NCBI GenBank assembly: GCA_030272155.1
Contig: CP126194.1
Location: forward strand, 2,285,501-2,349,500
Origin: Tetradesmus obliquus
Lineage: Eukaryota > Chlorophyta > Chlorophyceae > Sphaeropleales > Scenedesmaceae
Reading direction: 5' to 3'
DNA: 64,000 bases
Made by a program: the position numbers and the translations under genes. The notes under the pieces were generated by a model. It searched no databases. It worked only from the letters and a program-made list of their open reading frames with translations, and was not told the DNA's origin. Every line of letters starts with the position of its first letter. The stretch's first letter is position 1. This document shows positions 1 to 11,685 of the stretch, piece by piece.

Positions 1-26
1 CTGCTGCTTTTGCTGCCGATGTGCAG

Positions 27-143
27 GTGCTGATGGCTGTGGACAAGGACGCTGCCGGCCATGTGACAACGCAGGCGCTCATGGATGTAGGCTATGTGCC
101 GCTGACAAGACCCTCCGAGTATGAGGACGGCAGCCTCTTGTGA
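27..143 (+). CDS. PIMT: Protein-L-isoaspartate O-methyltransferase, last exon only (5' part outside window)
   Basis: The window opens at the end of an intron (acceptor TGTGCAG at 20-26) followed by a 38-codon terminal exon with stop TGA at 141-143. The peptide carries LMAVDKDAAG followed by VGYVPLTRPSEYE. This fits the C-terminus of the PCMT/PIMT family, where a VVDK..DG strand is followed by the conserved V.YVPLT segment before a short variable tail. PIMT uses S-adenosylmethionine to methylate isoaspartyl residues and starts repair of aged proteins in cytosol or plastid. The SAM-binding domain lies upstream of the window, so targeting and full length cannot be judged. The gene is convergent with the PIG-X gene that ends at 2060. 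The call rests only on the C-terminal signature. Confidence 0.7.
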   Translation: MLMAVDKDAAGHVTTQALMDVGYVPLTRPSEYEDGSLL

Positions 144-2059
144 TGGTGGTGACTCCTGCGGGGCCTTTCATAAGATGTTTGCACCGGCTGTGTGTGGGGC
201 TCCTGTTGCGATGTGTGCTTGAAGGCCGTGTGTGCAGCTGTGTGGCGGTGTGGGTTACTGCAGCGTGGCGGCTGCATGTGCCATGCAAGTTGCAGCGTTG
301 TGTCTGGTGTTGGTGTGGGCGGTGGCAGTATGGCATGTGGGGCTGGGCAGCTGCTGGTCGCAGTGGTGGGCAGCAGAATGTCTTGCATGGTGCGCTGTAC
401 TCGTGGTCGCTTGCATGTCGTGGAGCACTGGCAGTTGCGCTTGCTGACAACGGCGTTGCTGTCGCATCTGCCGTGGGTGTGCATGAAATGCCTGAAGTGT
501 GTGGCACGTGCGTTCCGCTGTGTGCATGCATGCGTGCACCTGTGTGTGTGATCGTCACCCTGTTCTGATCACATGTGCAACCACACCAGCAGTACAAGTG
601 CCAAATGCAGGTGTGATACCAGATTGCGCCTGCTTCTGCTGCACCCTGTTTGTATGTTATGCAGCATATGTTTACTGCGTGGCTGCATTTTGGCGCACGC
701 GCTCTGCATCGTTGCAATGTCTGGTTGTTACATTGTGTTGTCCGGCAGCAGCTTGTACAGCCCTGGCTGTCACACTTCTTGACTGTGGTGATGGCATTGG
801 TAGTTGTTACCATTGGCTGCGGTGCAGATACAGCCTCAGCAGCTGCTTTGACTGTCTGCTTGTACAACATTGTATAGTGCAGCAGGAGAGCTGACAGCGG
901 CCTTGAAAGTGATCAAAGTGTTTGAAGCAGCTGGGCTGCAAGGTCAGAATGCAGCTCTTGTGCTGCGCATTTGGAGCTTCGCAGGAGTCGTACTTTGTTC
1001 TGCAGCTGTTTCTGTTGTCAAAGTGGCTGGAGTGCACTGGTGTTTTGTGGGATGCCGTAATGCACATGTGTATTTGTTCGGCTGTCTGACTTGTGGAATG
1101 CGCGATGCATGCAGCTGCATCCAGAGCGTGGTTGTGTCAGGTGCGCGCATTTGTGTGCTTGCATAGCCATTTTTGTGCCGCAATGTCTCACCAGAAGGCA
1201 TTGCAATTGGCTTGCAATGATGCTATGTATATGGTGCCGGTGCGCCGGCTGCTGCAGTGGCAATGGTTCAAACAGCAGTGCAGCAAAGAGGCTGGTGCAG
1301 CCCCTCCTTTCATGTGCTGCGCCGCTGCACACGGCGTGTGTTGAACCCTGTCGGTGGTGACCAGGGTGAATCCGCGGGTGCTGTATGTACAATAAGGCGC
1401 CGCGCCCCTGTGCGGCACACCGTCGTTCAAGACAGATTGCAATCAGTTCCATGCACGTCGTGTTGTTGCCTACAGCAGCAGCTATGCTTGGAGGATCTCA
1501 AGAGGCTTTGGTGTGAGGGTGTAGGAATGTTGGGCAAGAAACCTTTACATGCATTGGTTCTGTGCTTGTTGCAACTTGCAATTGCCCTGTTGTGTTGCTG
1601 CGAGACGCCGTTGATGTGCAATTGCAACGGCTTTTCACTGGTAGGTTTCTGTAAAAGCCAGCTTCACCAGCGAGGAAAGGAGTCAGGGAACTGTGCCTAA
1701 GGGGGTGTCCAATTGCTGTACAGCGCATATGTGTGTGCTCAGCATCTGCATTGACACAGTACGGTGTCAACACAAAGGCGGACGGTCTTCTCACTGGCGC
1801 AGTGGGCTTGTACAGGCTGATCACTGCAGCTGCATATGCATGGCCCAGCCTACGACTGTGCCAGTTGAAGGCAACCACAGATGCGCCAGACACACCGCCT
1901 TCTGTTGCCAGAAAACCCAAAACCGTGGTAGAGCTGCAGCAGCTCGAGGCTGCGCATCACACTGTGGTGACACCACTGCACTGCAACACCGGACTGTTGA
2001 TTACACTGCTAGCGTACAGATTGAACTCAAGGAGCGCACCGCCTACCCTAGCCCGGCGC
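144..2059. other. Intergenic, 3' region between convergent genes
   Basis: This is about 1.9 kb between the PIMT stop and the PIG-X stop. It is TG-rich on the + strand and gives many overlapping open frames on both strands, but their translations are Cys/Ala/His-rich low-complexity sequence without recognisable domains or splice-coherent exons. I see 3' UTR and spacer only. Confidence 0.5.
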
Positions 2060-2202
2060 TCACACTGCTGCCATGACCTGCAGCGCTCTCACGCTCAGCG
2101 CAGCACAGCAGGCTGCAGCAACCAGCAGCGTACCCCACGACACCAGCTGCGCATGGTCCAGGTTGCCTGCCGGCACACTCCACAGCAGCAACTCTGGCTG
2201 CC

Positions 2203-2235
<33 letters not shown>

Positions 2236-2686
2236 CTAGATCGTCACTTGCTGCTGAGTACATCTGCACCTGCTGCTGCTGCTCCGGTTGCTGCTGCTCT
2301 GGTGGTGGGTGCAGCACCTGCAGCTGCCCGCCTGCCTGCCTGCAGTCCAACAGCAGCCACGGCTGTGGCACAGCGACATGGATGTGACCTGCAGGCATAG
2401 AGAATCACAGCACGTGCCATCGTCGCCATCCTTTTTAGCCATAGGAAGCTTTGCAGCTGTCGCCCCGCATGAAAGGAGCAGAGAGGGTGAGAGCAACGAG
2501 TGGAATTCAGCATTCTTGTAGTGCAGTCTGCTCACTTGATTTGCGCTACGATTCACCACTGCACTGCTGCACTCACCGCTGGAGAGCGCCTGCCAGCCTT
2601 GAAACCCAAATGCATGGGGTTCTGGGTACTTGGCATGCAACGGCACAGACAGCAGAGCTTTTAATCGCTGATGATTTTGCTTGCCT

Positions 2687-2719
<33 letters not shown>

Positions 2720-2859
2720 CGCTGTGTCATGTTGAAGCCCAACAGCAGCACATTGGCCTTGCATGCTGGTGCAGGCCTGGACAGCAGCAAAGCAAACAGC
2801 AGCACAAAGGTTGGTGAGGTACATGCAGGGGCCAATGAGCAGCCACCTGCAGCTGGAGC

Positions 2860-2891
<32 letters not shown>

Positions 2892-3643
2892 AGTGCTGCT
2901 ATTGCTGCTTGTTTTGCTGCTGCTGCCGCAGAAGTACGCATCTGTTGGTGAACACAAGTGCCGCAGGGACACATCTGGGCAGGGCAAGGAGGGCACAGCA
3001 ACAACTGCATGTCCAAGGAGGGATGTGATGCACCTTTGCAAGCAAGCTGCATGCTGCTTTGCACTGCTGCCAGGGCCTGCTGTGCAACCTGTACGTGCTG
3101 TGCCTTGTGCCGTGGAAAGCATGGGTGTGCAACATGGAACTGCAGCAGCGGCACGCCTCGTGCTGCCTCCTGCCGCTGCGTGCTCAAAAGCATCCCTGCA
3201 ACTCACAGCTCCAAGTCCAGCGGCCCAAGCAGCTGGAATGTGTATGCAGTCCCCTCTGCTGTGCTGCTGGGTCCTGCAGCAGCATCACTGCTGCTGGATC
3301 GCACCAGGTCCTCTAACTGATATGGGTCTGCATAAATGCTGCTTGGCAGGAGTTGCAGCAGCGATGTCTGGCAGCCCTCTTGGATGCACAGAGTGTTCTC
3401 CATGCACTTCACATTCAATTTAAGCGTTCTGTGGAACCCATCTCCGAGCAGCTCGCGCTGAACGCGGAACTGCTGTTGCCATGTGGCAGTACTGCCCGCT
3501 AAGCTCGCAGCTGGTGCCTGCAACTGATCTGCAACTAGCCCAGCAAGATGACTCGGCATTGTCCATCCATATGCTGCGTGAGCGCAGCAAACAATGGCCC
3601 AGACCAAATGAAACAAGCCCAGACTGTCCGCCATTACAGGCAT
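2060..3643 (-). CDS. PIGX: PIG-X / PBN1-like subunit of GPI mannosyltransferase I
   Basis: Three exons on the minus strand, 3643-3207, 2776-2577 and 2388-2060, join in phase to a 321-aa protein. PIG-X partners PIG-M in the ER membrane to add the first mannose to the GPI anchor. The N-terminus has a signal-peptide-like hydrophobic stretch (ADSLGLFHLVWAIVCC). Exon 1 carries the family motif LLPSSIYADPYQLEDL and ends GPLDLEL. Exon 2 continues PAPACKANVLLLG and, after a 10-Gln run, has SVPLHAKYPEP, the PLHARYP box of the family. Exon 3 has HVAVPQPWLLL and the pre-membrane motif LLWSVPAGNLDHA, then a C-terminal hydrophobic helix. Donors at 3206 and 2576 are GTGAGT. A second 10-Gln run precedes the membrane helix. 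The protein is longer than human PIG-X because of these low-complexity inserts. The first ATG (3643) and an in-frame ATG at 3634 are both possible starts. Confidence 0.85.
2204..2233 (-). repeat. (CAG)10 coding for polyglutamine in PIG-X exon 3
   Basis: Ten CTG units on the + strand read as CAG in the PIG-X sense strand and encode a Gln run between the VQMYSAASDDLE segment and LLWSVPAG. Confidence 0.9.
2689..2718 (-). repeat. (CAG)10 coding for polyglutamine in PIG-X exon 2
   Basis: Ten triplets in frame encode ten Gln just upstream of the PLHAKYP box. A further CAG-sense run lies in intron 1 near 2861-2890. Confidence 0.9.
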
Positions 3644-4743
3644 AAGCTCAACGCGGTCTGCTGAGAACAGACTACTAAAAACACCAAAACTGTATGTACA
3701 CTGTAGGACAAGGATAGGCCAGATGACTGCAGTTAAGATGACGTGTGCGAGAGACTGTGAAGTTCATCTAGCATCTAACAGCTGCAGCGCAGCAACTGGC
3801 AGCGTGGCACTTGCATATATACGCAAGCTGAAAGATGTTGTGTTGCTAACCATCGCCTGTGCTGCTTCATACATAGCAGCTGACATAGTGAAGAGGGTGA
3901 CCATTGGTCACTGACCAACGTGCAGGACAACGTCCTGTACTGCTATCTCAGTCTTTCTCTGCTCGTTCGCTATTCTTGACGGTGTGCAGATGGATAGGCA
4001 TCGTTAAAATAACGCAGCCCGCTTACATCTCAAGAACACCTCACTTCAGCAAGAATCCTGCACCCTACCTCAGCACCCAGGCATGCTTGCTCAGGGGGGC
4101 TGTTACAGGTGCTGTAGCGCTACGAATGTATAAGAACGAATGTTGTACATGGCAGAGCAGCGACCGCTGTTAGTCCATGCCTTTGTGAGGCGTGTGCCCA
4201 GGATCCTATGTGTATATGCACTTCAACGAGCGCACGCAAGTGAGTGAGCCAGCACTTGCCATGTGGCGAGTACCACTGGTGCTGACCACCCCAGGATCAG
4301 GATGGGCAGGCTGCAGAAAGACCACAGCATAGAACTCGCTCTCATCATTCAACTCAAAAAAAACATTTGAGCTTCAGAATCATTGCATTTCAAACGCCGC
4401 TTGGGCATGGCTTGCTGTCAGAAGCTGGGAAACCCTAGAGGTAGGACAGCGGAGGGAAGACGCAGCCATCGGTCGCACTTCAAGGAGTCCAGGTAACATA
4501 TAAATTAATCGCCATCGTTTTTTGGACAAGCAGCTGTGTTTTATTGCCTTGCATATCGCTGCTCTGGGTGTCGAAGATGCAGCAGAGTTCTGCTCGAGCG
4601 GGAACCTGCCTGTTGCACCAGATGCATTTGCTTAGTCATATTGCAGTTCCCACAGAGTAGGCATGCGCACTTGTGTATCGTAAGCTGCACAGGAGGAGCT
4701 GCACGTCTTGACAGCAGTACAGCAGAGTGCAGCAGAACCAAGC
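3644..4743. other. Divergent intergenic region (PIG-X and BTB copy A promoters)
   Basis: This 1.1 kb lies between two divergent start codons and must hold both promoters. I see no convincing TATA element or RNA gene. The stretch about 4530-4700 resembles the sequence upstream of BTB copy C (about 9520-9650), including a shared TGTCGAAGATGC core. The tandem duplication therefore carried upstream sequence with it. Confidence 0.45.
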
Positions 4744-6461
4744 ATGGCCTACTTGGCCGCCTACTTTAGGAAAGAGGACCTCTCTGACGTTGACATCGTC
4801 ATACTCTTACGTGAGACACAGCAAAAACAGCAGTCAGATGTCACTGAGGACGTATCGAGCCCGCCCCTGAAGCGTGCAAGGCACGAGGCAAATGAAGCAG
4901 CAGACACAGGCCCGCTGCAGCTGTCATCCTTCCCTGCACACAAGATTGTGATGTTTGAGAACAAGTACTTCAAAGCACAGGTAAGAGGAAGCAGCGACAC
5001 AGGTACAAAAGAACGTCCACATGGTCTGGTTGCTGCACATGGCTGCAGGAGGCAGTGCTTCCAGGGCAGCTGTGATAAAAGCACTGCACACACAGCACTG
5101 CTACATCAACCGCAGCCGCACATGCGTCGTGCGGTACACTTCACCTCGTAGTGCCTGCAAGCACCCATCAAGGCTTCATATTATATCATCGCCTTGCATG
5201 GCTCGCTGCATCTCCAGCTGCTTGCCTGCAGTTGCACCACTGGCAGGCACAGCGCAGTCAAGCAGCTAACGCCTGCAGGAACGGCAGGGGCAGCACGCCT
5301 GGCGATGGCAACAGTCGGGCCACAGCGCGGCCCTTTGTGACGCTAACTATCCACAGTGCAGAGCAGCTGCCAGCAGCAGAGGCGGTTGTTGCGGCTTTGT
5401 ATGGCGTGCCAGATGCAGTCAGCAGCCTGGAGCAGCAGCAGCTGGTACATGCAGTCATGATTGCAGACATGATGGGCATAGACGCCGCCGCTCAGCAGGC
5501 AGTCAAGGCTCTGGCAAGTGCAGCAAAATCTGAGCAGGGCCTGTCAGCAGCAGCACTGCAGGCCCTGGCTGGCCTTGCAGCTTGGCCTGCCTGCCTTCTG
5601 CAGCTGCTGCCAACCATATTGAAGAGAGCCGCTTGCTGCCGCATCAACTCCTCAAGGCTGGAAGACATCATAGCAGCAGACATTAACAAGGACGTGCAGC
5701 AGCTGCTGCTGGGAGTATTTGGTGACCTGGATGCAGCGTGCGCCGACAAGCAGCTGAAGCAGCTGTTGCTGAAGTTGCCGCTGCCAGCACTGCAGCTCTT
5801 GCTCAGCTCAGACAATCTGCGTGTAGCGTCAGAGGACACCGTGCTGTACGTGGCACAGAGACACCTCTTTCTGTACTATGTGGATGAGGTGACAAGAGCT
5901 GTTACCATTACAGTCAAGATCAAGATGTTGATGATGAAAGCCGCTGAAATGGCTACAGCCCAAGCAGCACTGGCACCACTAGTGCGTGCACCACATCTGT
6001 CATTGTTTGCTCTGTCTTGCGCTGCATTACATGGGCAGTCGACAAGCAGTTCCTGGCAGCCATTAAACCCGTACATGTCCCAGGTGCGCAGCCTGCTGTC
6101 TCTAAAGCAGGCTGCAACAGCAGAGCAGCTGGCAGCTGCAGTCGGCGAGTTGCACACTGCACCAGCCAGCTGGCGGCTGGGCCCCCGGCAGATCGTGCCG
6201 CTGGCTGATGGTGTGCGGCTGGAGTGGCGGCTGCCAGTGCAGCAGCTGAGGCAGGCCTCTAGCAACAGCTTCACAATGCAGGGCACAATCAACATTCATA
6301 GCCCTGAGAGTAGCCCCCCGTTGGGTGGCTGGGCTTGGCAGATGGTGGTGGAGTGCAAGCAGGCGGCTGGTGGCACTGTGGTGGGGCTGTTTGTAGGGCC
6401 TCGCCAGCAGCATCCTGACATCTGGTACAAGTGCAACTTCACAGCCACCTGGTGTGGTTGA
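4744..6461 (+). CDS. BTB-BACK protein, tandem copy A (C-terminus truncated relative to paralogues)
   Basis: Exon 1 (4744-4980) encodes MAYLAAYFRKEDLSDVDIVI through the BTB core FPAHKIVMFENKYFKAQ. Donor GTAAGA is at 4981. Exon 2 opens at 5232 (acceptor CCTGCAG) with LHHWQAQRS in phase 0 and runs to a TGA at 6459-6461, giving 488 aa. Order: BTB/POZ N-terminal half, a Lys/Arg-rich insert (PPLKRARHE), the second BTB half (SAEQLPAAEAVVAALYGVPD), a BACK-like helical region, and a C-terminal beta-rich region with a MATH-like look (GVRLEWRLPVQQLRQ, WYKCNFTATW). BTB-BACK proteins commonly act as CUL3 E3-ligase substrate adaptors; that role is inference here. Against copy C an extra T at about 6458 shifts the frame and creates the stop. 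The lost tail (GGWGDDAVWAAAGLP to LLQLHVHSVG) is still readable in another frame up to 6628. This may be a true truncation or a sequencing error. Confidence 0.7.
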
Positions 6462-6628
6462 GGCAGCCCTGCAGGGGACCTGTATCAACTGTTAGCAGGG
6501 GCTTGGTCAATGTTTTGGAGATGGCACCCATAGCAGGTGGCTGGGGTGACGATGCAGTGTGGGCTGCTGCTGGCCTGCCTACTACAGGGGAGACCCTACT
6601 GCAGCTGCATGTGCATAGCGTTGGATGA

Positions 6629-7355
6629 GGCTGCCTGTGTGCACGCCATGCATAGCAGCCGCAGGTGATGTGATGAGGTCATGTGGGACCAACATGCAGT
6701 TGCCTGTCTATCAAGTCTGCTGCTGTTTTGAAGCCGTAGCGCTGGCAGTCGCCAGCAGCCGGCTGCAGTTCGTGCAACAATGTAAGCTTCATTGGCCACT
6801 CATCCCATGGGGGCCTTGAAGGCCAATATTATGTGGCAGCGTCGTTTTGCTGGGCCTTAGTCAGGCTTGACATGGATCCATCCAGATGCCAGCAGTGTCC
6901 AGGAGCACGATAGTAGCTACTGTCAGCCAATTCAGCAGCAGGGGCTGGTTCAGCTGCTTGTCACACAGCCAAGAGCCACGTGCACAGAGTGTTGCAGGGG
7001 CCCTGGATCAAGGCCTAACCTTGACTGCAAAAACCTTGTACCCGCCTTGCCACCACTGGTTGCCGGTGTGCAGCGTCAGCTGACCTTGAACTGTTGATAT
7101 CATCTAATGCTGCCTGTAAGCCGAACGCACTCTAGGACGGAGTGGGGCGAAACATAAAACGCATACCCACTCCACCACGTGTGCCGCCTGACGTTCGCAC
7201 TATGCTTATGCAGTCAACAATTTGATCATTGCTATTTTGAATGCCAGGTCAGGATCTTTGGGCTTCTTCAGTGGCTGCAATAGATTGCATAAGTCTTGCC
7301 CAGCCAGCACAAGGCTGTCTGACACAGCAGCAGCTGAAGCAGTAGCAACTGCAGC
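6629..7355. other. Intergenic spacer between BTB copies A and B
   Basis: About 0.7 kb with no supported gene. It holds the copy A 3' region and the copy B promoter. Confidence 0.45.
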
Positions 7356-7803
7356 ATGGCTTTCTTAGCCAGCTACTTCATGAACCGCGAGCTGTCTGAT
7401 ATAGATATAGTTGTGCATGTAACCCAAACATATGGCAGTGCAGTTGCAGAGCCAGCAGATGCTGCCCCACCAGCCAAACGCACCAGATCTAACAAGGATG
7501 CAGCACATGGGGCATCTCAGCTGGCAGTCCTGCCAGGGCACAGGATAGTTCTGTTCAACAGCGGTTTCTTCAAAGCGCAGCAGGTGAGAGACACTGCGCA
7601 GCAAGCTGTGGATGAGGAGGCACTAGCTGTAGTGCTGTGTCAACATGGGCGTGCCGCTTGCAGCTGTTGCAGCATTTGCAACAGTGGGTTGGTTCTGCTG
7701 CATGCAGGGCAGGCTGCGTATTGCTATGACGCCCGCAAAGCTTCAACATACACTGCTTGCCGCAAGGCGCATTGTTTTTCCGGTTGATGGGCATGCTTGT
7801 ACA

Positions 7804-7834
<31 letters not shown>

Positions 7835-9045
7835 ACTGCAGGCACAGCACTGGCAGACCCCGCTTACACCACCAACCAGCAAACGGCAGAAGCGCGAGGG
7901 CAGCGAAGCAGCTGGGGAGCGCCCCTCTGGCACCTGACCATCGACAGCGCAGAGCAGCTGCCAGCAGCAGAGGCTGTCATTGCAGCAATGTACGGCGTGC
8001 CAGATGCACTGAGCAGGCTTGAGCAGCAGCAGCTGGTGCATGCAGTGGTCATTGCAGATATGGTGGGGGCAGCGGCTGCAGCACAGCAAGCAGTCACGGC
8101 ACTGACGAGTGCAGCGCAGTCAGAGCAGGGCCTGTCAGCAGCAGTGCTGGAGGCCCTGGCTGGCCTCACAGCTTGGCCTGCCTGCCTGCTGCAGATGCTG
8201 CCAGGCATTGTGCAGCGTGCACCTTGCTGCAGCGATAGCGCAAGTGACCTTTCGGCCATAACAGCAGCAGACGCTGAAGGCAAGGTGCAGCAGCTGCTGC
8301 TTGCTGCTTTTGGTGACCTGGAGGCAGTGTTGGCGGATGCACAGCTGAAGGCGCTGCTGCTGTCGCTGCCGCTGCCAGCAATGCAGCTGCTGCTCAGCTC
8401 AGACCAGCTGCGTGTGGCATCAGAGGACACCGTGCTGTACACGGCGCAGCAGTATGTGCTACATCTGGCAGAAGCAGCACCTTCTGCTGGCGCGTACCTG
8501 TTGGCTGTGAGGGCGTTGCGGCAGCTTGTGCGTGCGCCGCAGCTGCCGCTGCCTGCACTAGCTGCTGCTGCTCTGCAGCAGGCCGACAGCAGCACAGTGC
8601 TGCTGCGTGTGTGCCAGGAGCAGGTGGTGTGCGGCTGGAGTGGCGGCTGCCAGTGGAGCAGCTGAGGCAGGCCTGCAGGGACAGCTTCGTGCAGCAGAAG
8701 GCGAAGGACCTGCTTAGCCCGGAGAGCAGCCCCCCGATGGCTGGCCTGGCCTGGCATTTGAAGGTCAAGTGCACACAGCAGGACGGCGGCACTGTGGTGG
8801 GGCTGTATGTACAGCCACAGACTCCGCAACCTGGTGTATTCTACAGGTGCAAGTGCACGTGTCAGTGGTGTGGCGTGACTCAGAGCACCAGCGGCACCCC
8901 CACTTTGAGAAGCAGAGGTTTCGTAAACTTTTTTGATCTGCAGCCCATGGCTGCAAGCGGATGGGATGAGGCGGCATGGGCGGCTAATGGGCTGCCCACA
9001 TCAGGGGACATGCTGCTGCAGCTGCACGTGCACAGCGTCAACTAG
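7356..9045 (+). pseudogene. BTB-BACK protein, tandem copy B (frameshifted, internally deleted)
   Basis: Exon 1 (7356-7583) encodes MAFLASYFMNRELSDIDIVV to FFKAQQ, with donor GTGAGA. The homologous acceptor at 7841 lies at the end of a CTG run and gives AQHWQTPL, matching the HWQAQ of copies A and C. That frame ends after ERPSG because one base is missing relative to copy C (TCTGGCACC against TCTGTGCACC, about 7928). An alternative acceptor at 7903 would restore frame for SSWGAPLWHLTIDSAEQLPA. A second break lies near 8610-8635: about 50 codons present in A and C between the BACK region and GGVRLEWRLPVEQLRQ are gone and the frame changes. The C-terminal part (8611-9045) is intact to HVHSVN. 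Two independent lesions suggest a decaying paralogue. Confidence 0.65.
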
Positions 9046-9734
9046 CAAACAGAAGCTGCTGCTGCAGTGCAGATCACCCGCAGCAGCTTTGTGATGAGGA
9101 GCAAGGGAGTGATGGTGCAGAAGGGTGGCGTACAGTGGCTAAGCGCTGCTATACGTGTAGTCAGCATTCGGGGCTGGTTGCTATAGTGTAGCTTGCCAGT
9201 GCGCTAGGATCGCTGGCCAAGTCCAATTGATGGCTGATGGATCAGGTGGTTGCCCCTGATGAGCCTGTCATTGGCTCCAACACATGTGTCGGGTGCGTTG
9301 TTCCCGACGTGTAACACACACATTATGATGTCGTAATCGAATCATCTTCGACTGCGCCTGTTGGGCGCCTGGCCCACAGAAAGGTGCTGTGTTGCTGTAG
9401 AGGCACCTAAAGCCACCGGCTATCAAAACCCTAAAGGCAGAATCGCACTGACAAGGCACATTCTTGCACACCAACCTCGACAACTCAACATTTTCATGCT
9501 TATAGTCTGCAATTTGCTGCGGTGTTTCGTTTTCTTACTTGCCGCTGGCATGATGTCGAAGATGCGGTCGGCAGAGCGTCGGACCCATTGCAGTTCATTG
9601 ACCGCGTTTGCTTAGCGTTCTGCTGTGCACTTTGTACAATAAGTTTTGCTTTTCAGCCTGATTTCGCTCACCTTTCTTTGGACAGCGGAGGAGGGAGACT
9701 GGCAGCTAGTTGGCGGTAGAGAACAGCAACTAGC
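9046..9734. other. Intergenic spacer between BTB copies B and C
   Basis: About 0.7 kb with no supported gene. It carries the upstream block shared with copy A, including TGTCGAAGATGC near 9553. Confidence 0.45.
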
Positions 9735-11685
9735 ATGGCGTACCTGGCCAAATACTTCAAGGGGCAGGACCTGTCTGACATTGACGTGGTTATACGATTT
9801 CCTAGAACAGAGACAACACAGCAAGTTTTTAAGGACATCACAAGTCCTCCCCTCAAGCGCGCTAGGCGTGAGGCAGATGAAGCAGCAGATACAGACCCAC
9901 TCCAGCTGTCTTCCTTCCCTGCTCACAAACTTGCGATGTTCAGTACAGAGTATTTCAGGCACAGGTGCGAGGAAGCCCCAGGCAGTCTGGCTGCTGCACC
10001 TGCATGCTGTTGGTTCGGCACTGCGACCATCATATCTGCTGCACACAGCACTGCTATCTTGAGATACTTCAAAAGATATGTGGGTTGGTACTGCAGACAA
10101 TGTGGCTATTGTAGCAGCTATACATGCAGTTCCAGGGCAGCATTTGACTAGACCACCATGTGCCTGCAAGCTGCCATCATGCATGGCATGCATTGCGTTC
10201 AAGCATCACCCCTGCTGACTTGCTGCCACTGCTGCTTGCCTGCAGGGGCGCCATTGGCAGGCACAGCGCAGTGCATCTGACACCTGCCAGAAGGACAAAA
10301 GCCGAACGCCCGGCGGCGGCAAAAATGAGGTCACAGAGCGCCCCTCTGTGCACCTGACCATTGACAGTGCAGAGCAGCTGCCAGCAGCAGAGGCAGTCAT
10401 TGCGGCTATGTACCGCGTGCCAGGTGCAGTGAGCACGCTACAGCAGCAGCAGCTGGTGCACGCAGTGGTGATTGCAGACATGGTGGGCGTAGAAGTCGCC
10501 ACAAAGCAGGCGGTGAAGTCACTGACAACCGCAGCACAGTCAGAGCAGGGCCTGTCAGCAGCAGCGCTGGAGGCACTGGCTCGCCTTGCAGCTTGGCCTG
10601 CCTGCCTGCTGCAGCTGCTGCCTACAGTTTTGAAGAGCGCCCCTTGCTGCAGCATTGAGTCATCACGGGTGGAAGACATCACAGCAGCACCAAGCATCAG
10701 TATCACTGCAGCACCAATCATCAACAGGAGCATGCAGCAGCTGCTTCTGGGGGTATTTGGTGACCTGGATGCAGCGTGCGCTGACAAGCAGCTGAAGCAG
10801 CTGCTGCTGTCGCTGCCGCTGCCAGCGCTGCAGCTGCTGCTGAGCTCAGACCAGCTACGCGTAGCATCAGAAGACACAGTGCTGTACGTGGCACAAAAAT
10901 ATCTTGACCCATACACTGTCTATGAAGCAGAAGAGGAAGAGCCTGACTTCAATGATAAGTTGAAGCTCTACGAAGATGTCCAAGCAGCACTTGCGCAACT
11001 GGTGCGTGCTCCCCATCTGTCGCACTTTGCTCTTTGCTGCGCTGCCCTGACCCATGAGCCAGACAGCAACAGCGACCACGTGCTGGACGTGCACCTTTCT
11101 CAAGTGCAGAGCCTGCTGTCACTGAAGCAGACTGCAACAACAGAACAGGTGGCAGCTGCGATAGGTGACCTGGAGGATGTTCCTGCAAGCTGGCTGCTGG
11201 GCCCCCGCCAGCTTGTGCCGCTAGCTGATGGTGTGCGGCTCGAGTGGCGGCTGCCAGTGGAGCAAATGAGGCAGGCCTGTAGGGACAGCTTTGCACAGCA
11301 GGACACAGTTGACATCATCTGCCCTGAGAGTAGTGCCCCCATCGGGGGCCTGGACTGGCAGCTTTATGTGCAATGTGTACAGCAGGGTGGTGGCACTGTG
11401 GTGGGGCTGTATGCAGGGCCTTCCCCGGGCCAGCTGTCTCGCTACATGTGGTACAAGTGCAGGTTCACTGTCACTTGGGGTGGTGAGCAGCAGCTGCTGT
11501 GCAGCCGCTGGAGCGGCTCCAGCAACGCAGCACCCACCCCTGGCAGCAGAAGCAGAGGTTTCGACAAGCTTTTTGAGCTGGATCCCATGACAGTAGGAGG
11601 ATGGGATGAGGCGGCATGGGCTGCTGCTCGCCTGCCTACGTCAGGAGACATGCTGCTGCAGCTGCACATCCACAGCGTGGGATGA
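9735..11685 (+). CDS. BTB-BACK protein, tandem copy C (most complete copy)
   Basis: Exon 1 (9735-9964) encodes MAYLAKYFKGQDLSDIDVVI to STEYFRH, with donor GTGCGA. Exon 2 runs uninterrupted to the stop at 11685 and carries SVHLTIDSAEQLPAAEAV, the BACK-like helices, GVRLEWRLPVEQMRQ, WYKCRFTVTWGG, RGFDKLFELDP and LLQLHIHSVG. Exon 1 is one base shorter than in copy A at the FKAQ position (TTCAGGCACAG against TTCAAAGCACAG). The homologous acceptor at 10245 would therefore be out of phase. An acceptor at 10271 (GCGCAG) restores phase and yields about 547 aa, at the cost of the conserved HWQAQR segment. The C-terminus is about 55 residues longer than copy A and resembles a MATH-type fold (inference). 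This is likely the functional member, if any is. Confidence 0.72.

Noticed and set aside
144-2059. Many overlapping 60-260 aa open frames on both strands
   Set aside because: Translations are Cys/Ala/His-rich low complexity arising from TG/CTG-rich DNA in every frame. There are no domains, no splice-coherent series and no start context.
2573-3193. Open frame with VPLLQFHVAHPCFP and a long Ala run as a possible PIG-X exon
   Set aside because: Exon 1 to exon 2 of PIG-X join exactly in phase (GAGCT plus G at 3207/2776) with continuous family similarity, so this stretch is intron 1.
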